From Plantago ovata (Eukaryota; Streptophyta; Magnoliopsida; Lamiales; Plantaginaceae): DNA of 64,000 bases. A program made the position numbers and the translations under genes. Position 1 is the first letter of the stretch; every line of letters begins with the position of its first letter. The stretch covers positions 14,957,566-15,021,565 of the forward strand of contig CM051458.1 in NCBI GenBank assembly GCA_028274465.1, read 5' to 3'. This document shows, piece by piece, positions 11,341 through 23,182 of the stretch. The notes under the pieces are model-generated. The model made no database searches and was not told where the DNA came from. It worked only from the letters and a program-made list of their open reading frames with translations.

Positions 11341-11427
11341 TTAAACAACAACATTTTTCCATAACATGAATTGATACTATCACTCACTCTTTTCCATACC
11401 ATGTTTTGTCTTAAACAACAACATTTT
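11328..11427. repeat. Short direct repeat at the UVH3 fragment break
   Basis: GTTTTGTCTTAAACAACAAC occurs at about 11333 and again at about 11403, each followed by ATTTT. The first copy is the last piece that could be UVH3 coding sequence, so the repeat marks the breakpoint where homology stops. Confidence 0.6.
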
Positions 11428-12838
11428 CTTATTAAAATAATAACCGATCGATCTGGAAATATTTGGTTTGAGCTAGCCAATTCATTTTATATGATTTTAG
11501 TTGAAAAACATAATAAAAGAAAAAATAAAATGAAACAATATACAATAAAATAACCGGCCGATCTGTTTTTTCGTTGTACTTGATTCCTTGGATTGATATA
11601 TTTTTCATATACTTTTTATTCTTCTCAAAAAAACAAAAAAAAAAAAGTATTTTATTTTTATTTTACATAACCTGCAACACATGGCACTAATTCGATTTTA
11701 GTAAAGACTATCCATTTCGTTTTTCTATTTTTTTGTAATTTCTTCAACAATCAAACAATTTTACACATGGTAGTTGTGTTTATTTTTAATTAAAAATAAA
11801 AGACCAAATTATTTAAAGTTTATAAATGGGCGGTCTATTTAGATTTTTTTTTGTTACAAAATTTGTCTGATTGCACTGCATTTATTAGTGTTTCTGTCAA
11901 TTTGGCAAGTTTAATAGCTAATTATGTAATAATATTAAGTTAATCCGTATTTATAATAATGTCTATAGATAACGGATCACATGTTTTTTTAATACACAAT
12001 TGAAATGATATATTACTGCAAATTAATTAGGTCAAATAAAATATTTACTATTATACAATATTGATTTGAAAATTTATTACACAATATTTGCCACTTTTAA
12101 TTTCAAAATCTAAGTATAAAGTATATAGTCAAATATGTGTTAGATATAAATAATATATTAATACACACATACATTATTAGCTCATATACTACTACTATAT
12201 ATTTATCTGTTTTACCGAAAGAAAAGAACATAAAATATTTGTGGGTAAAAAACATTACTTGAATATTCAAATTCAATAAAAAAAAAAGTATTTAATCATG
12301 GGGATGGTTAAATATTAACTATGTTTGATGTACACCATTATACTTACAATTATTGTTTACATGATAATCAAAGTACAAGCACACTACCCCAAGCGACACC
12401 GCCTGCTCTTGATGTAAGTGCAGACGGTGCTGGTTGGGATATTGTGTTTGTACTTTTATTACGTGCAAACCTTATTAAATTGCAAGTGATATTGTTTCCA
12501 TTCCATCATAATTTGTGGCCCGGCGATCCGAATCACTATACATGACAGGGACCTCTACTGGAATGTAATGGTACCTTCACGGATAGTGAGTCGAAACGCA
12601 GAGCCACAAAAAACGATGGAAATGATTTAAGGATGTAATTGTGCTCAGTAGATTCAAACCTTATTAACTATGTTTTATGTACACCATTTGAGAAGGTCCG
12701 TCTATTATTACGTTGAATGTGAATTAGTTAACGTTAAATAGGCAGAGCTCCTCCAATGGTGGCCATAAAAAGGACAAAGTATGCTACAACATTTGCTATG
12801 AGTATACATCTACATAACTGTGAAATTTAATTAATGAA
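11428..12838. other. AT-rich intergenic stretch
   Basis: No gene recognised. A segment around 12316-12400 (TATGTTTGATGTACACCATT, then ACTTACAATTATTGTTTACATGATAA) is partly repeated near 12667 and 13240, indicating old local duplications. Confidence 0.45.
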
Positions 12839-12899
12839 TTTTGTGTTTTCTGGCTTCACAAGTCTTGATTTTAGACTTATGAAGCAGAAAACACCAAAA
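12839..12899. repeat. Imperfect hairpin A
   Basis: Arms of 26 bp (TTTTGTGTTTTCTGGCTTCA... and its near-complement ending ...AAAACACCAAAA) flank a 9-base loop, with about three mismatches or bulges. Could be a tiny MITE remnant or a small-RNA foldback. Confidence 0.6.
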
Positions 12900-13022
12900 T
12901 CATTAATGAATTTTGCATCGTCCTGCGTTATATAAAATTTGAAGTAATATGATATAGTTAAATATGATGTTATATTTTATATATATTGTTTGTGTTCAAC
13001 CAAATATAACCTTTTTAACTTA

Positions 13023-13117
13023 GACAATCTGACATGCTACCTGCAAGGTCAATATTAATATGACTTTCTTCTAATCAATATATTATAATGACCTCGCAGG
13101 AAGCAAGTCATATTGTC
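13023..13117. repeat. Imperfect hairpin B
   Basis: Arms at 13023-13059 and 13082-13117 are imperfect inverted repeats containing GACATGCTACCTGCAAGGTC and its near-complement; the spacer is about 22 bases. It lies 130 bp from hairpin A but is unrelated in sequence. Confidence 0.55.
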
Positions 13118-13339
13118 ATTGTACAAAGATTATGATTTCGTCATCATCACACCACAAGTTCTATTACAACAGTGCAACAATTGTGATCACGTCATCATCA
13201 CACTAAGCAAAATAATATAAAATATGAAATAATATTAACACTTACAATTATGGTTTAGATGATAACCGAAGTAAGTGCAGTAACTCAAAGCAAATATTAC
13301 ACTAGCCAATTTACAAAGAGGAAACAAATTTCATTACAG

Positions 13340-14440
13340 TTCACTCGAATTGCTTAGAATTAGCCGTGGAACTCACCGAGAAAGTGAGCAAGCCGTTCAA
13401 CTCCCTCCCGATTGCTAAAGACCCAACATGTACGCTCATTGAAGTGGCTCACTGTAATATTATTTACATAGCATCGTTTATTATGAAAAAAACAGTAGAA
13501 ACAGAACAAGTAGATATAAATAGAGAGAGCTGAGCAAGTATAAACAGAGCATCGTGTGTATTTTAAAATTACATTAGGATGGATTAAGAGTATTTAGAAC
13601 TCACCAGATCTGAATATAACGGAATGATGTCGATCCAAAATTCATCTAAATCTGGAGCCTTCAAAATGTCGACAGTAAATACCTCATAATAAAAAATAAC
13701 AGGGATCAATCCAATTGCAGAATAAGTAACAAGTAAAGGAGATATATGCAGAGAAAAATAAATCAACACTAGCCGAATAAGAAAATTAAAAATCTACGTC
13801 AAATAGATGAATTCGAATGGAAGAACATCTAACCTTAATTGATTTACCGAGCACATATTTTTCGACTGCTTCAGTTTCATGAAACGACGCAAATCTTCAA
13901 AATTTCTATTGAAGTACCTATTTAACATTCAAATATCAATCGAATTATTATAACAAACATAGATCTCTAAAAATAAAGCATCGAATCAATATATATGTAC
14001 TTACAGTGTCGGATCTCAGGCTGTGCTACAGGGGATACTCTGTTCGTTTTTAGTACACGAAATTCCTAATTGAATTATGGCATGTTAGACGAATCAATCA
14101 CCCCAAGTGTATGAATTATTTGATTTAAGAAAACGCAAAGAACATACCTGTTGAATCGGCACGAGGAAGATGGATATTGACGACCTTGATAATTTATTTG
14201 GATTCGAAATAATATTTTAGATCGAATGAGAGTGTAATGCAGTTGGGATGATACAACAATAGATTATCCGTCGATATGAGAGGAGAAATTGGGTGAAAAT
14301 TGAAATAAATCAATTCGGGGTGGAGGAGATGTGCTAATCGACATCGATGATGTCGGAGACTGGAGGAGATGCCGAAAGAGGAATGGTTTGGGGAAGGAAA
14401 CAACATGAACTTAGATGGATCTATATATAGGTAGGTCAAA
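13340..14440 (-). other. Possible degenerate minus-strand gene, unrecognised
   Basis: A TATA-like CTATATATAG at about 14420 is followed on the minus strand by exon-like blocks with splice-like borders. About 13915-13833 reads YFNRNFEDLRRFMKLKQSKN, bounded by an AG acceptor and GTTAGA donor. About 13685-13605 reads VDILKAPDLDEFWIDIIPL, followed by a GTGAGT donor. About 13453-13360 reads ERTCWVFSNREGVERLAHFL. Intron phases do not join cleanly, so either the model is wrong or the gene is decayed. I do not recognise the family. Confidence 0.3.
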
Positions 14441-15408
14441 TCAGGTAATTGTTAGTTCACTACCCTAATTCGCGAATTATAACTTGGTGAGGAAGAATTA
14501 AGTTTTGTTTAATTCACGTATTAAGGTTCAGCTGGATCATCATACTTTATTTACTACAATTCTCCTAAATGTTTTTTTTTTCTTTCTTTATGAATTACCT
14601 TAAATTATGACCTTTATAATATTTAATTATTGTGTACATAAATCTTATTTCTAATTTCATAAAGTTATTGTGTACATAAATTATTCGTTAAGTTGAATTA
14701 TGCAACTTTTATAAGAGAAAATAATTTTTATTTTATTGAGAGATTTATATATTGGAATTAGAATAAAAAAATCTTAAATTAATTTGGGTTAATCATGAAT
14801 TATAAAATTATCTAATCATGAATTTATATGGATTATTCATTTTCATAAAAATTAAATTTACTATGTCAGAGTTATGCAGAAGATGGACCGAAGTTGGGTC
14901 GTCTTTAATACTGTCACCGAATAATCGACTGTCTGGTGAACTTTGTGGTGACGCCTGAATAATTGTAACATCACTTGGTGAACGGTTATTGACTGTTATT
15001 ACATTTTTTGTAATATTATTGATGTATTAACTTTTGTTTTACTCTTATAGTCGAAGCACTTTTATATAGATAGACGTGCGTTTAGAAGTATAGCATACCG
15101 TGATACTTTTTTAATTATCGAATTAGCTTTAATTATTTATACATCTGCGTATGTTTTTAATAATATCATTGATACAACCCTTTTAATTTATTCTCTTATA
15201 TCGAGTAATCTTTTTTGATTAATTCATATAAGTTGAGAATTATATCATAAAATAGGGAAAGCAGCCGCTCTGTTTTGTAGCACTTCTGGTCATCTTCTTT
15301 AATACAAGAGATCAAGTTTTCCATGTTTTCTTCTGCGCTTTGATATTACGGAACCACGAGAGAACCTCTGAACTTGTAGAACACATGTGGTACACCTGTC
15401 AGATACAC
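14441..15408. other. AT-rich intergenic stretch
   Basis: No coding or structural feature recognised between the putative minus-strand promoter and the left end of the Harbinger-like element. Confidence 0.5.
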
Positions 15409-15690
15409 TAAGGGCTCGATTGGTTTAAGCAATTCACATGTGAAATGCTGTTTTTGGACGTTGACCGACTAGAAAACACGCGCTTGGTTTGCATTAGGCG
15501 ACATGCGATTGGATTTCTGGGCTGCCCAAAATTTTTACTTTTTTTACCGGAATGTGATGAAATCACATCTGGGGCTGTATTTTGGATGCACGGCTACCCC
15601 CTGCAACGCAAAACATCCAATTCTGTATTTTGTTTTCACTGTTTTCATTCGAATTTAGTCCCTGAACAGTAATCTTTTTCCACAATTGCC

Positions 15691-15790
15691 NNNNNNNNNN
15701 NNNNNNNNNNNNNNNNNNNNNNNNNNNNNNNNNNNNNNNNNNNNNNNNNNNNNNNNNNNNNNNNNNNNNNNNNNNNNNNNNNNNNNNNNN
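15691..15790. other. Assembly gap, 100 N
   Basis: Exactly 100 Ns, the usual placeholder for a gap of unknown size. The first exon of the GRF gene at 15917 probably lies in or next to it. Confidence 0.98.
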
Positions 15791-15916
15791 GAAATGTTAT
15801 TGCACCAAAAATACTCGTCCATTCAATACTACTTATGATCACATTTGCCATCACTTCTTTATAATTTATCATTAAAACCATCTCTGTAATGTTTTTTTTT
15901 TTTTTTAATCTTTCAG

Positions 15917-16213
15917 CAACCAGGTGGGTGTACATTCTGGGAGTGGACTGATCCGGAGCTCAGTGATTACTACCGCAACGTCATTGTTGCTGCGATAAAT
16001 GATCAGATGCAAATGCATCGTGAACTCCTTGGATTAAGGGCATTGGTGACCCGCCTACAGAATCAACTGCTTGGTCGGCAAGTCCCATTCACCCCCCTTC
16101 CACGCGTGTCTGTGCAACATGCACTGGTAGGTTTGAACTTGAATGAGCCACCGGCAACGCCAATTCGTCTGACATTGGCATCACCTGATGTCGGTCCATC
16201 CGGAACCATGTGA
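15917..16213 (+). CDS. GRF-type zinc-finger protein, 3' exon (partial)
   Basis: After a TTTCAG acceptor the frame reads QPGGCTFWEWTDPELSDYYR and runs to TGA at 16211. This is the second half of a GRF zinc finger (GCxFWEW-D), a small nucleic-acid-binding fold common in plant At1g43920-like proteins. A helical segment follows (IVAAINDQMQMHRELLGLRA). The exon with the first zinc cysteines is not visible and may be in the N gap. It sits inside the Harbinger-like element upstream of a second GRF gene on the same strand. Confidence 0.65.
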   Translation, partial: QPGGCTFWEWTDPELSDYYRNVIVAAINDQMQMHRELLGLRALVTRLQNQLLGRQVPFTPLPRVSVQHALVGLNLNEPPATPIRLTLASPDVGPSGTM

Positions 16214-16980
16214 TCTAACTTGGCAGCAACCTAAATCTCCAACGTTCTCCACCTTTTGTCATCAATCTACCAAGTAATATCATGGCGTTCATGCTGCAGT
16301 ATGCTTGTGTACAATCAAAGAATAAATGTGTATGAGAAAAAAAATTATCATCACCGGGCGATGAAGCCTATTTTAAAATTTGGCAGAGTCATAATGTATT
16401 CGGTTATGTTTGAAATGAATGAAGAACAACGTTGGAGATTAAAACTTGGTTTATATTGTTTGTTCTATTTATTCAATAATTTATCACCACAACTTTGAAA
16501 AACGCTGCAGACTACATTTAAACATCAAAATGCTCTGTTTCTCGCTATAGAAATGAAACTTACAGTACTAAAAACAAATGGATAGCAGTAGCCGTACGAT
16601 CCAGTTCGTATAATTCCATCTGACGGTCACAAAAAGAGTACGGATTTATTTTTTCAAACATATGACCGGTAATTTACAAAATCATCCTCAATTTTCCAAC
16701 AACTTATCACTTAAGACCCTTAGTCAATACATAGTCAACCAGGAAAAGAGAACTTCTGGACTCACATTTAAAAATCGTATTCACGTTTTTATCATCCAAA
16801 GTACGGGTACGAACTCAGCGTGAATTAATCCGCGCATCCGTCAAACGTAGTAGTACTCCATCGATCGGAAAGCTGCAACGGCAATATTACCGTATGCTTA
16901 TTCCTCCATCCATCAACATATCAAATCATAACCCTAGCCCCCAAATTGCTTGCCCCAAATTCGCAACCTACATCAACAAG

Positions 16981-17778
16981 ATGAGCTCATCTAGTAGTTC
17001 AGAAAAATCCGAGCAAATTAGAAGATGCTATTGCGGTGGTTTATCTCCTCTATGTGTGTCAAGAACAAGCACATAAACCCCGCTTGCCGGTTTTGGGGAT
17101 GCTGCAATTTCCCTGATGAGGTATGGTTATCTTCTTTCAGTTGTTATTCCATCCCTTTATTTTCTTCTTTCAGTTGTACAATCGAACGTTTTGAAATACT
17201 ATAATGTTTTCGGATTTTATACTAATATTGTCATAAAACTGCAGAAAGCGATGTGTAATTATTTCAAATGGAAAGATGTAGAGATTGATGATTACTACAA
17301 GGATGTGATCATAACATCATGGGATAAGGAAGTGGCGCTGAATAGAGATTTAAGTAGATTGAGGAAGGAGATGTCACTTGTTCAACATGCTCTGAATGAG
17401 GCCACAGAAAAAATAGGAGCCATGGAGTTGAATGAGGCAAGAAGTATTGAGCATAACCAGGCTATCCATAGGGAGCTATTGGCCAAAGAGATCGAGTTGG
17501 TGGACAGAGAGCAACAGCTTGCTGATAAGCATGAAGAATCACATGCTAGGGAGCAAGTCATACTTCACATTGATGAGGAATTAAAGAACAAAGCTCACTC
17601 ACTTGATATGATGGAGAGTATAATTACTCAGAAGGATATGGAGCTACGTGACGCTACTGTTGATATCGAAGAAGCTCGATTGACCAACAAAAAACAACAA
17701 GCAACGATACGCAGGTTAATGCACACAATTTGTTTTTTTGTAATATCTGTGATTATTGTTATTCTGGTAAAAGAATGA
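16981..17778 (+). CDS. GRF zinc-finger, coiled-coil and C-terminal membrane-anchor protein
   Basis: Exon 1 (16981-17120) starts MSSSSSSEKSEQIRRCYCGG and continues NPACRFWGCCNFPDE. Exon 2 (17245-17778) reads KAMCNYFKWKDVEIDDYYKD, completing the GRF finger, then about 120 residues of charged coiled coil, and ends with a hydrophobic tail (ICFFVISVIIVIL) that could anchor it in a membrane. Architecture matches the At1g43920-like plant family. In exon 1 one A seems missing near 17072, which shifts the frame before NPACRF; elsewhere the gene is open. Function is unknown; nucleic-acid binding is inferred from the finger. Confidence 0.68.
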
Positions 17779-18259
17779 GTACAATCTAGTTTATGTAGTT
17801 TGAGTATGAAACTTTTGTACGCAAATAAGGATTGAATGGTAGGAAATGATTCTCATGTTTCAAGTTTTGATGCTGCCTTCCTCTGTTTCTGATAAGTCAC
17901 TGGAACCAGAAAATTCTGGTGTTGCTACAGTCCATATTACGTTTCTGTTGAATACAAAGAAACGTGTTTCAACTAACAAAGGTGCTGTATTTTTTTTAAG
18001 ATAAGGGGTACTCTAGTAATTCCATACTATTGGACTCCAAAAAACACAGTAGGGAGGTATTGGGAAGAAAAAACCAAACACATTTTGGTAAACAATTGCA
18101 TACTGCAGTAATTTGGTAGATTTGAAACCAAACACATGACAATAATGATTTTTCTGGTCAAACACCCCCAAAATCACATGTAAGGCTACTCAGGCAGCTG
18201 CAACATGTATTTCAACTGTGTTGACTGTATTTGCAAATGTGATGAAACCAATCAAGCCC

Positions 18260-18887
18260 TAAATGATGACAAGGGCCGTCTCTTAGCACAAGAGCGGGGA
18301 GCATGACCGCTCAGAGCCTCTCATTTCGTAGGACCTCCAGGCCCAATACCTGGATGAATTGTTTTTCTTAAGACAAAAATTAAAAACGATATTGTCAAAC
18401 ATATAGAGAAACATTCTTTAATATGAGCCATTAGATTCATCTCTTCGCCCAAATTCTTTAAGCATTCGCCCTCTCGCCTTGCCTTCGCCATCTCACCTTT
18501 TTAATATTTTAATTAATAAAATATAATTAAAATATAAAAAGTTATAAAATGCTTATATGAAAAAATTAAGAAATAATTTTTTCAAATTTCAATTTTTTAA
18601 TTTTAACGTTTTTATTTTAGTTTAATTATTATAATTATTTATTCATAAATAAATTTCAAAATATAATTACTAAAATACATAGAGAATAGAATTGAACAAG
18701 TGACCTCTCACATAAACACCTATCAACTTAACCACTAGGTCACTCACAACTTGATTCACTATTTATGGTTATATACTAATATTTATACATATATACATTT
18801 ATAAAGTAAATAAATACTCAACCTAAATTTTAGTTAATTAAACACTCCTCCTTATTCTTGTCTCTTATTAAATCGCAGTCTCCTAGT
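18260..18887. other. Intergenic stretch with repeat scraps
   Basis: At 18268 the motif AAGGGCCGTCTC resembles the end of the hAT element at 44996, followed by unrelated AT-rich DNA. No gene seen. Confidence 0.45.
18680..18752 (-). repeat. Degenerate tRNA-like sequence
   Basis: On the minus strand, GTGACCTAGTGGTTAAG (A-box-like) is followed about 35 bases later by GTTCAATTC (B-box-like). Stems do not close properly, so this is probably a tRNA-derived SINE remnant. Confidence 0.4.
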
Positions 18888-19257
18888 AGACTGTCTCTAG
18901 TATAGACCAACTTATACTAATTATAAATCAACCCCAACTAATTAGTAGCTTTTTAAAAAGCCCCAACCCAGCAACCCGACTCAGAAACGGGTCATAAAGC
19001 GAGTTATAACAAAAACTCGCTCTCCAGCTCAAACACGAACGCAACTTCGAAGAGAGAGAAAACGGCGGTAGAGAGAGAAAGAAACCACCGTCTCCATCTC
19101 TACGTCGCGCCGCCTCCATCTCGACGTCGAAACCACCGCCACGACCACCTACGTTGCCGTTGCCGTCGCCACCTCCAGCTACGCCGTCGTTTCTGCATCT
19201 AAATCAAACGTACGTACAAAAATTTCATTCATCTCTGTAATTAATGGTCTATAAGCT

Positions 19258-19735
19258 TCAATTCGTGATCTAGGAGCTTGGATTTGTGTTTTTGTTACAT
19301 GATTCATGAACTAGAAGCTCTGATTTTTGATTTTGTAACGTAAATCATGATCTGGAAGCTCCGATTTGTGATTTTGTTACTTGAATCATGATCCGAAGCT
19401 CCTATTTGTGATTTTATTACGTGAATCATGATGTGGAAGCTTCGATTTGTGATTTTGTTACGTGAATCATGATTTGGAAGCTCCGATTTGTGATTTTGAT
19501 ACATAAATCATGATCTACAAGCTCTGTTTCGTGATGTTGCTACGTAAATCATTATTTACAAGCTCTGTTTCGTGATGTTCCTACATAATCATCATCTGCA
19601 ACCTTTGTTTCGTGTTGTTGCTACTTAAATCGTCATCTTCAAGCTTTGTTTTGTGTTGCAAGCTTTGTTTTGTTGTTGCTACGTAAATCTGCATCTGCAA
19701 GATATGTTTTGTGTTGTTGCTACGTAAAATATGTT
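19258..19735. repeat. Minisatellite of about 41 bp in the transposase leader
   Basis: About ten imperfect head-to-tail units built on AATCATGATCTGGAAGCTCC followed by GATTTGTGATTTTGTTACGTG. Units drift towards the 3' end (TCTGTTTCGTGATGTTGCTAC). It lies in the transposase 5' leader just before the start codon at 19754. Confidence 0.88.
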
Positions 19736-19753
19736 TATTGTTGTGATTGTTAG

Positions 19754-22700
19754 ATGTCAACTTCTCAAAATCCTGCTGCTAGTAATCAACAGACTCCAGT
19801 GACTGAAGAAGTAGAAACACAGAATAACAGAGGTTATATCCCATAAACTCAATCATATATCCCATGATATTAAGTATATATCCCATGATATCTAGTACAT
19901 GCACACATACTGTAAAACCAAAAGTACATGCACACATACAGTAAACTGACAGATATATCCCATGATATTAAGCATATATCCCATGAAATCAATTATATGT
20001 CCCATGATTTCAACCATACCATATTCTCTAGTGCATACACATACAATAGTACACTATATCATATATCCCATGATATTAAGCATATATACCATGATATCTA
20101 GTACATGCACACATGCAGTAAAACTAACAATTAAATGCCATGAGAACAAGCATACATCCCATAAAAATCAACAATATATCCCATGATATTAAGCATATAT
20201 CCCATGATATCTAGTACATGCACACATGCAGTAAAAGTAAAAGTTATATCCCATTAAATAACCATACGTCCCATAAAATCAACAATATATCCCATGATAT
20301 CAAACATATTTACCATGAAATCACCTATCATGTTAAAACATATTTCATATGCAGACGTAAATGATCTTCCCCCTGATTTTGACATTACGGGATGCTTAAA
20401 GGGAATCAGTGGAACTTTTGATCAACTATACTTCCTGTACAAAAGGCATGCTGCAAATGTTGGATTTTCTGTGAAGAAAGCAACCTCACGTATTGGAAAT
20501 AATGGTGAAATATGGGAGAAGTACTTTTTGTGCAGCCGTGAAGGTAAATGTAAGGCAAACCCAAGCCCATTACCCATCACTCCATCACCCACTGTTGCTG
20601 CACAAGACGAAGAAGGTGATGAGCCTAAGAAGATTAAGAAAAGAAGGCAAAACTGTAGTGGAAGGTGTGATTGCAAAGCAATGATGAGGTAAAAAAAACT
20701 CACATGTTCTCAACTATATATCCCATGATATCAACGATATATCCCATGATGTCAACAATATATGCCATGATATCTCACACATGTTTTTATCTTCAGGATC
20801 CAAAATATTTTCAAAACCAAGAAATATGTAGTCAAAGAACACAAAATTGGGCACAACCATGAACTGAATAGACCAGAATGGAGTTACTTCAACAGGTCAG
20901 AAAGAATGATTGATGATGAGATGGCAGAAATTATTGATTTGTTCGAGAAAGCAATGGTGAAGCCAACCGACGCGTTCAAATATTTGTCAGCAGCTGCGGG
21001 CGGGGAAGAGAATGTTGGAATAATCCAGAGGGACCATATCAACTACATTTGTCACAAGAGAACAAAAATCATGGATGGTGCAGATGCACAGTGTGTGTTA
21101 GACATGCTTAAGCAAAGAAAAGATGAGGATCCGCAGTTCTATTACTCACACAAGTTGGATGACGAGGGTAAAATGTGCAGCCTTTTCTGGAGGGACTCGA
21201 TGATGAAGAACGACTATGAGCTTTATGGTGACGTCATGATATTTGACACCACATTCAGGACCAACAAATATGGACTAATTTGTGCACCGTTTATTGGTGT
21301 AAATAACCACTGGAACAATGTAATGTTTGCTTGTGCATTCATTGCCAATGAGCAAGCTACATCATTTATCTGGTTGATGGAAGAGTTCATGAAAGCCATG
21401 GATAAGAAGAAGCCAATTACAATCTTCACTGATCAAGATTCAGCAATTGCAAAAGCCATTGTTCAGGTACTATGTTATGACTTATATGTCCAATGATATT
21501 GCTTAAATCTCCCATGATATCTACTTTAAGATATTAACACACAAAAAAAAAAATGAAATGTATGCTATATTATATGAACTGTATACTACATTACATGAAC
21601 TATGTACTACATTATATGAACTCTATGAACATGAATAATCTTCCATAATTTCAACTGTTATATCCCATGATTTCATCAATATACCCCATGATTTAAACGA
21701 TATACCCCATGATTTTAATATATAAGCACATGAATAATCTGTCCATTATTTAATCTTGTGTAGGTTTTCGGAGATGAGACCAGACACAGGCTGTGTCTTT
21801 GGCACTTGTACCAAAATGCATTAAAAAACTGCTCGAAGCTTAGGCATGATGACAAATTCAATGAAATTTTCAATATATGCATCTATGGGTTGTCAAATGA
21901 AGAAGAATTTGAAGAATACTTCTCTGGAATGATTTGTGAGTTTGAGCTCGAAAATGAATCTTGGTTCGATCAACTGTATTATCTAAAAGAGAAGTGGTCA
22001 CCTGCCCTAAGCAAGCCCTTCTTTTCAGCTGGAATCCTATCTACTCAAAGGAGTGAGAGTACAAACAATGCAATTTCATTCAGAGCCAACAAAAATACAT
22101 CTCTCACACAATTCTTCAGACTCTTCGATGTAGTGATCAACCGCTGGAGATCAAATGAGAAGCATAAAGAGCACAAGAACACTCATAATAGGCCAAGACT
22201 GAACTCTAACAATGCTCTTGTCAAGCATGTTGCTGAGGTATATCTCAAACTATATATCCCATAATATCAACTATATATCCCATGATATATATATCCCATG
22301 ATATCTCTCACATGTTTTTATCTGCAGGTATACACACTCAAAATCTTCAAGTACTTACAGAGACAATTTAGGAAAGGACTAGAGACTACAGCTGTTGAAT
22401 CTGTAACAATTGGAGACAAGATTTTGTATGATGTCTACCCTGATGATGATCCAGAAGACATTAATGGTGTTCTATTCATTAGGCATCCATCTGGTGACAT
22501 CGAAGTGAGCTGTAAATGTAGACACTTTGAAGAGGTTGGCTGGCTATGCCAACATTGCCTCCGTGTTATGGACAAAAATAACATAAAACGCATACCCGAG
22601 AAGTACATACTACAGCGCTGGACAAGAACATCTAAAGCGAGGGTATGGGACCGTGTTGTACATACCAACAGCACAAACAAGAATGCACAGGTATAATAAA

Positions 22701-23182
22701 TTCTTCATTTCTTGTCTATCATATCATCTATATATCCCATGATTTCACTTTAATATCCCATGATATCTCTTTGACATGCCATGATTTCAATATAACATCA
22801 CATTATATGAAAACAGGAATGCATTGCATGGAGACAGTCAATGAACAGGAGCTTCAATCAACTCATTATCAAATCAAAAGGAAAAAATGAAGCCAGAAAG
22901 ATAGTAGAAGATGCATACAATCAAGCCTTGATGGGAATAAACAATCTTATAGATTCAACACAATTCAAGGACATGCCACAAGAAGAAGAGTCCGACATAC
23001 CAACAGAAACTGTTGCCCCGAACATTAGTGCCTCACCAATTGTTCTAAACCCCGCACAATGTGCTACAAAAGGGAGGAAAAAACAAAGGCCAAAGACATT
23101 TCTAGAAAGACAACAGAACAAGAAAAGATCAATGGAAGAAAAGACACACTTTGAAGTACCGCCGGACAAACACTTGATATGA
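19754..23182 (+). CDS. MuDR/FAR1-type MULE transposase (761 aa, six exons)
   Basis: Exons 19754-19832, 20355-20688, 20797-21466, 21764-22237, 22328-22690 and 22817-23182, all with GT-AG borders and matching phases, give 761 residues without a stop or shift. Residues 28-175 hold a FAR1/WRKY-GCM1-type zinc-binding DNA domain (FLCSREGKC, GRCDCKAMM, HKIGHNHEL). The MULE transposase core follows, with the catalytic triad at about D287 (FDTTFRTNKYG), D350 (FTDQDSAI) and E459 (TQRSESTNN). A SWIM zinc finger CKCRHFEEVGWLCQHC is at about residue 580, and the tail is lysine-rich. It should cut and move the surrounding element in the nucleus. All five introns contain the roughly 20-bp repeat. A domesticated FRS factor is an alternative, but the flanking TIR-like ends and Ulp1 partner favour a transposon gene. 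Confidence 0.9.

Larger units (their letters stand above)
15412..18259. mobile_element. PIF/Harbinger-like element carrying GRF zinc-finger genes
   Basis: Ends are GGGCTCGATTGGTTT on the left and AAACCAATCAAGCCC on the right, a 15-bp inverted repeat with one mismatch, flanked by TAA on both sides (15409-15411 and 18260-18262). A 3-bp TAA/TTA duplication is the PIF/Harbinger hallmark. The 2.8-kb interior has no recognisable DDE transposase or Myb-like partner. Instead it holds two related genes with GRF zinc fingers and a 100-N gap of unknown true length, so a transposase could be hidden only if the gap is large. Confidence 0.72.
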
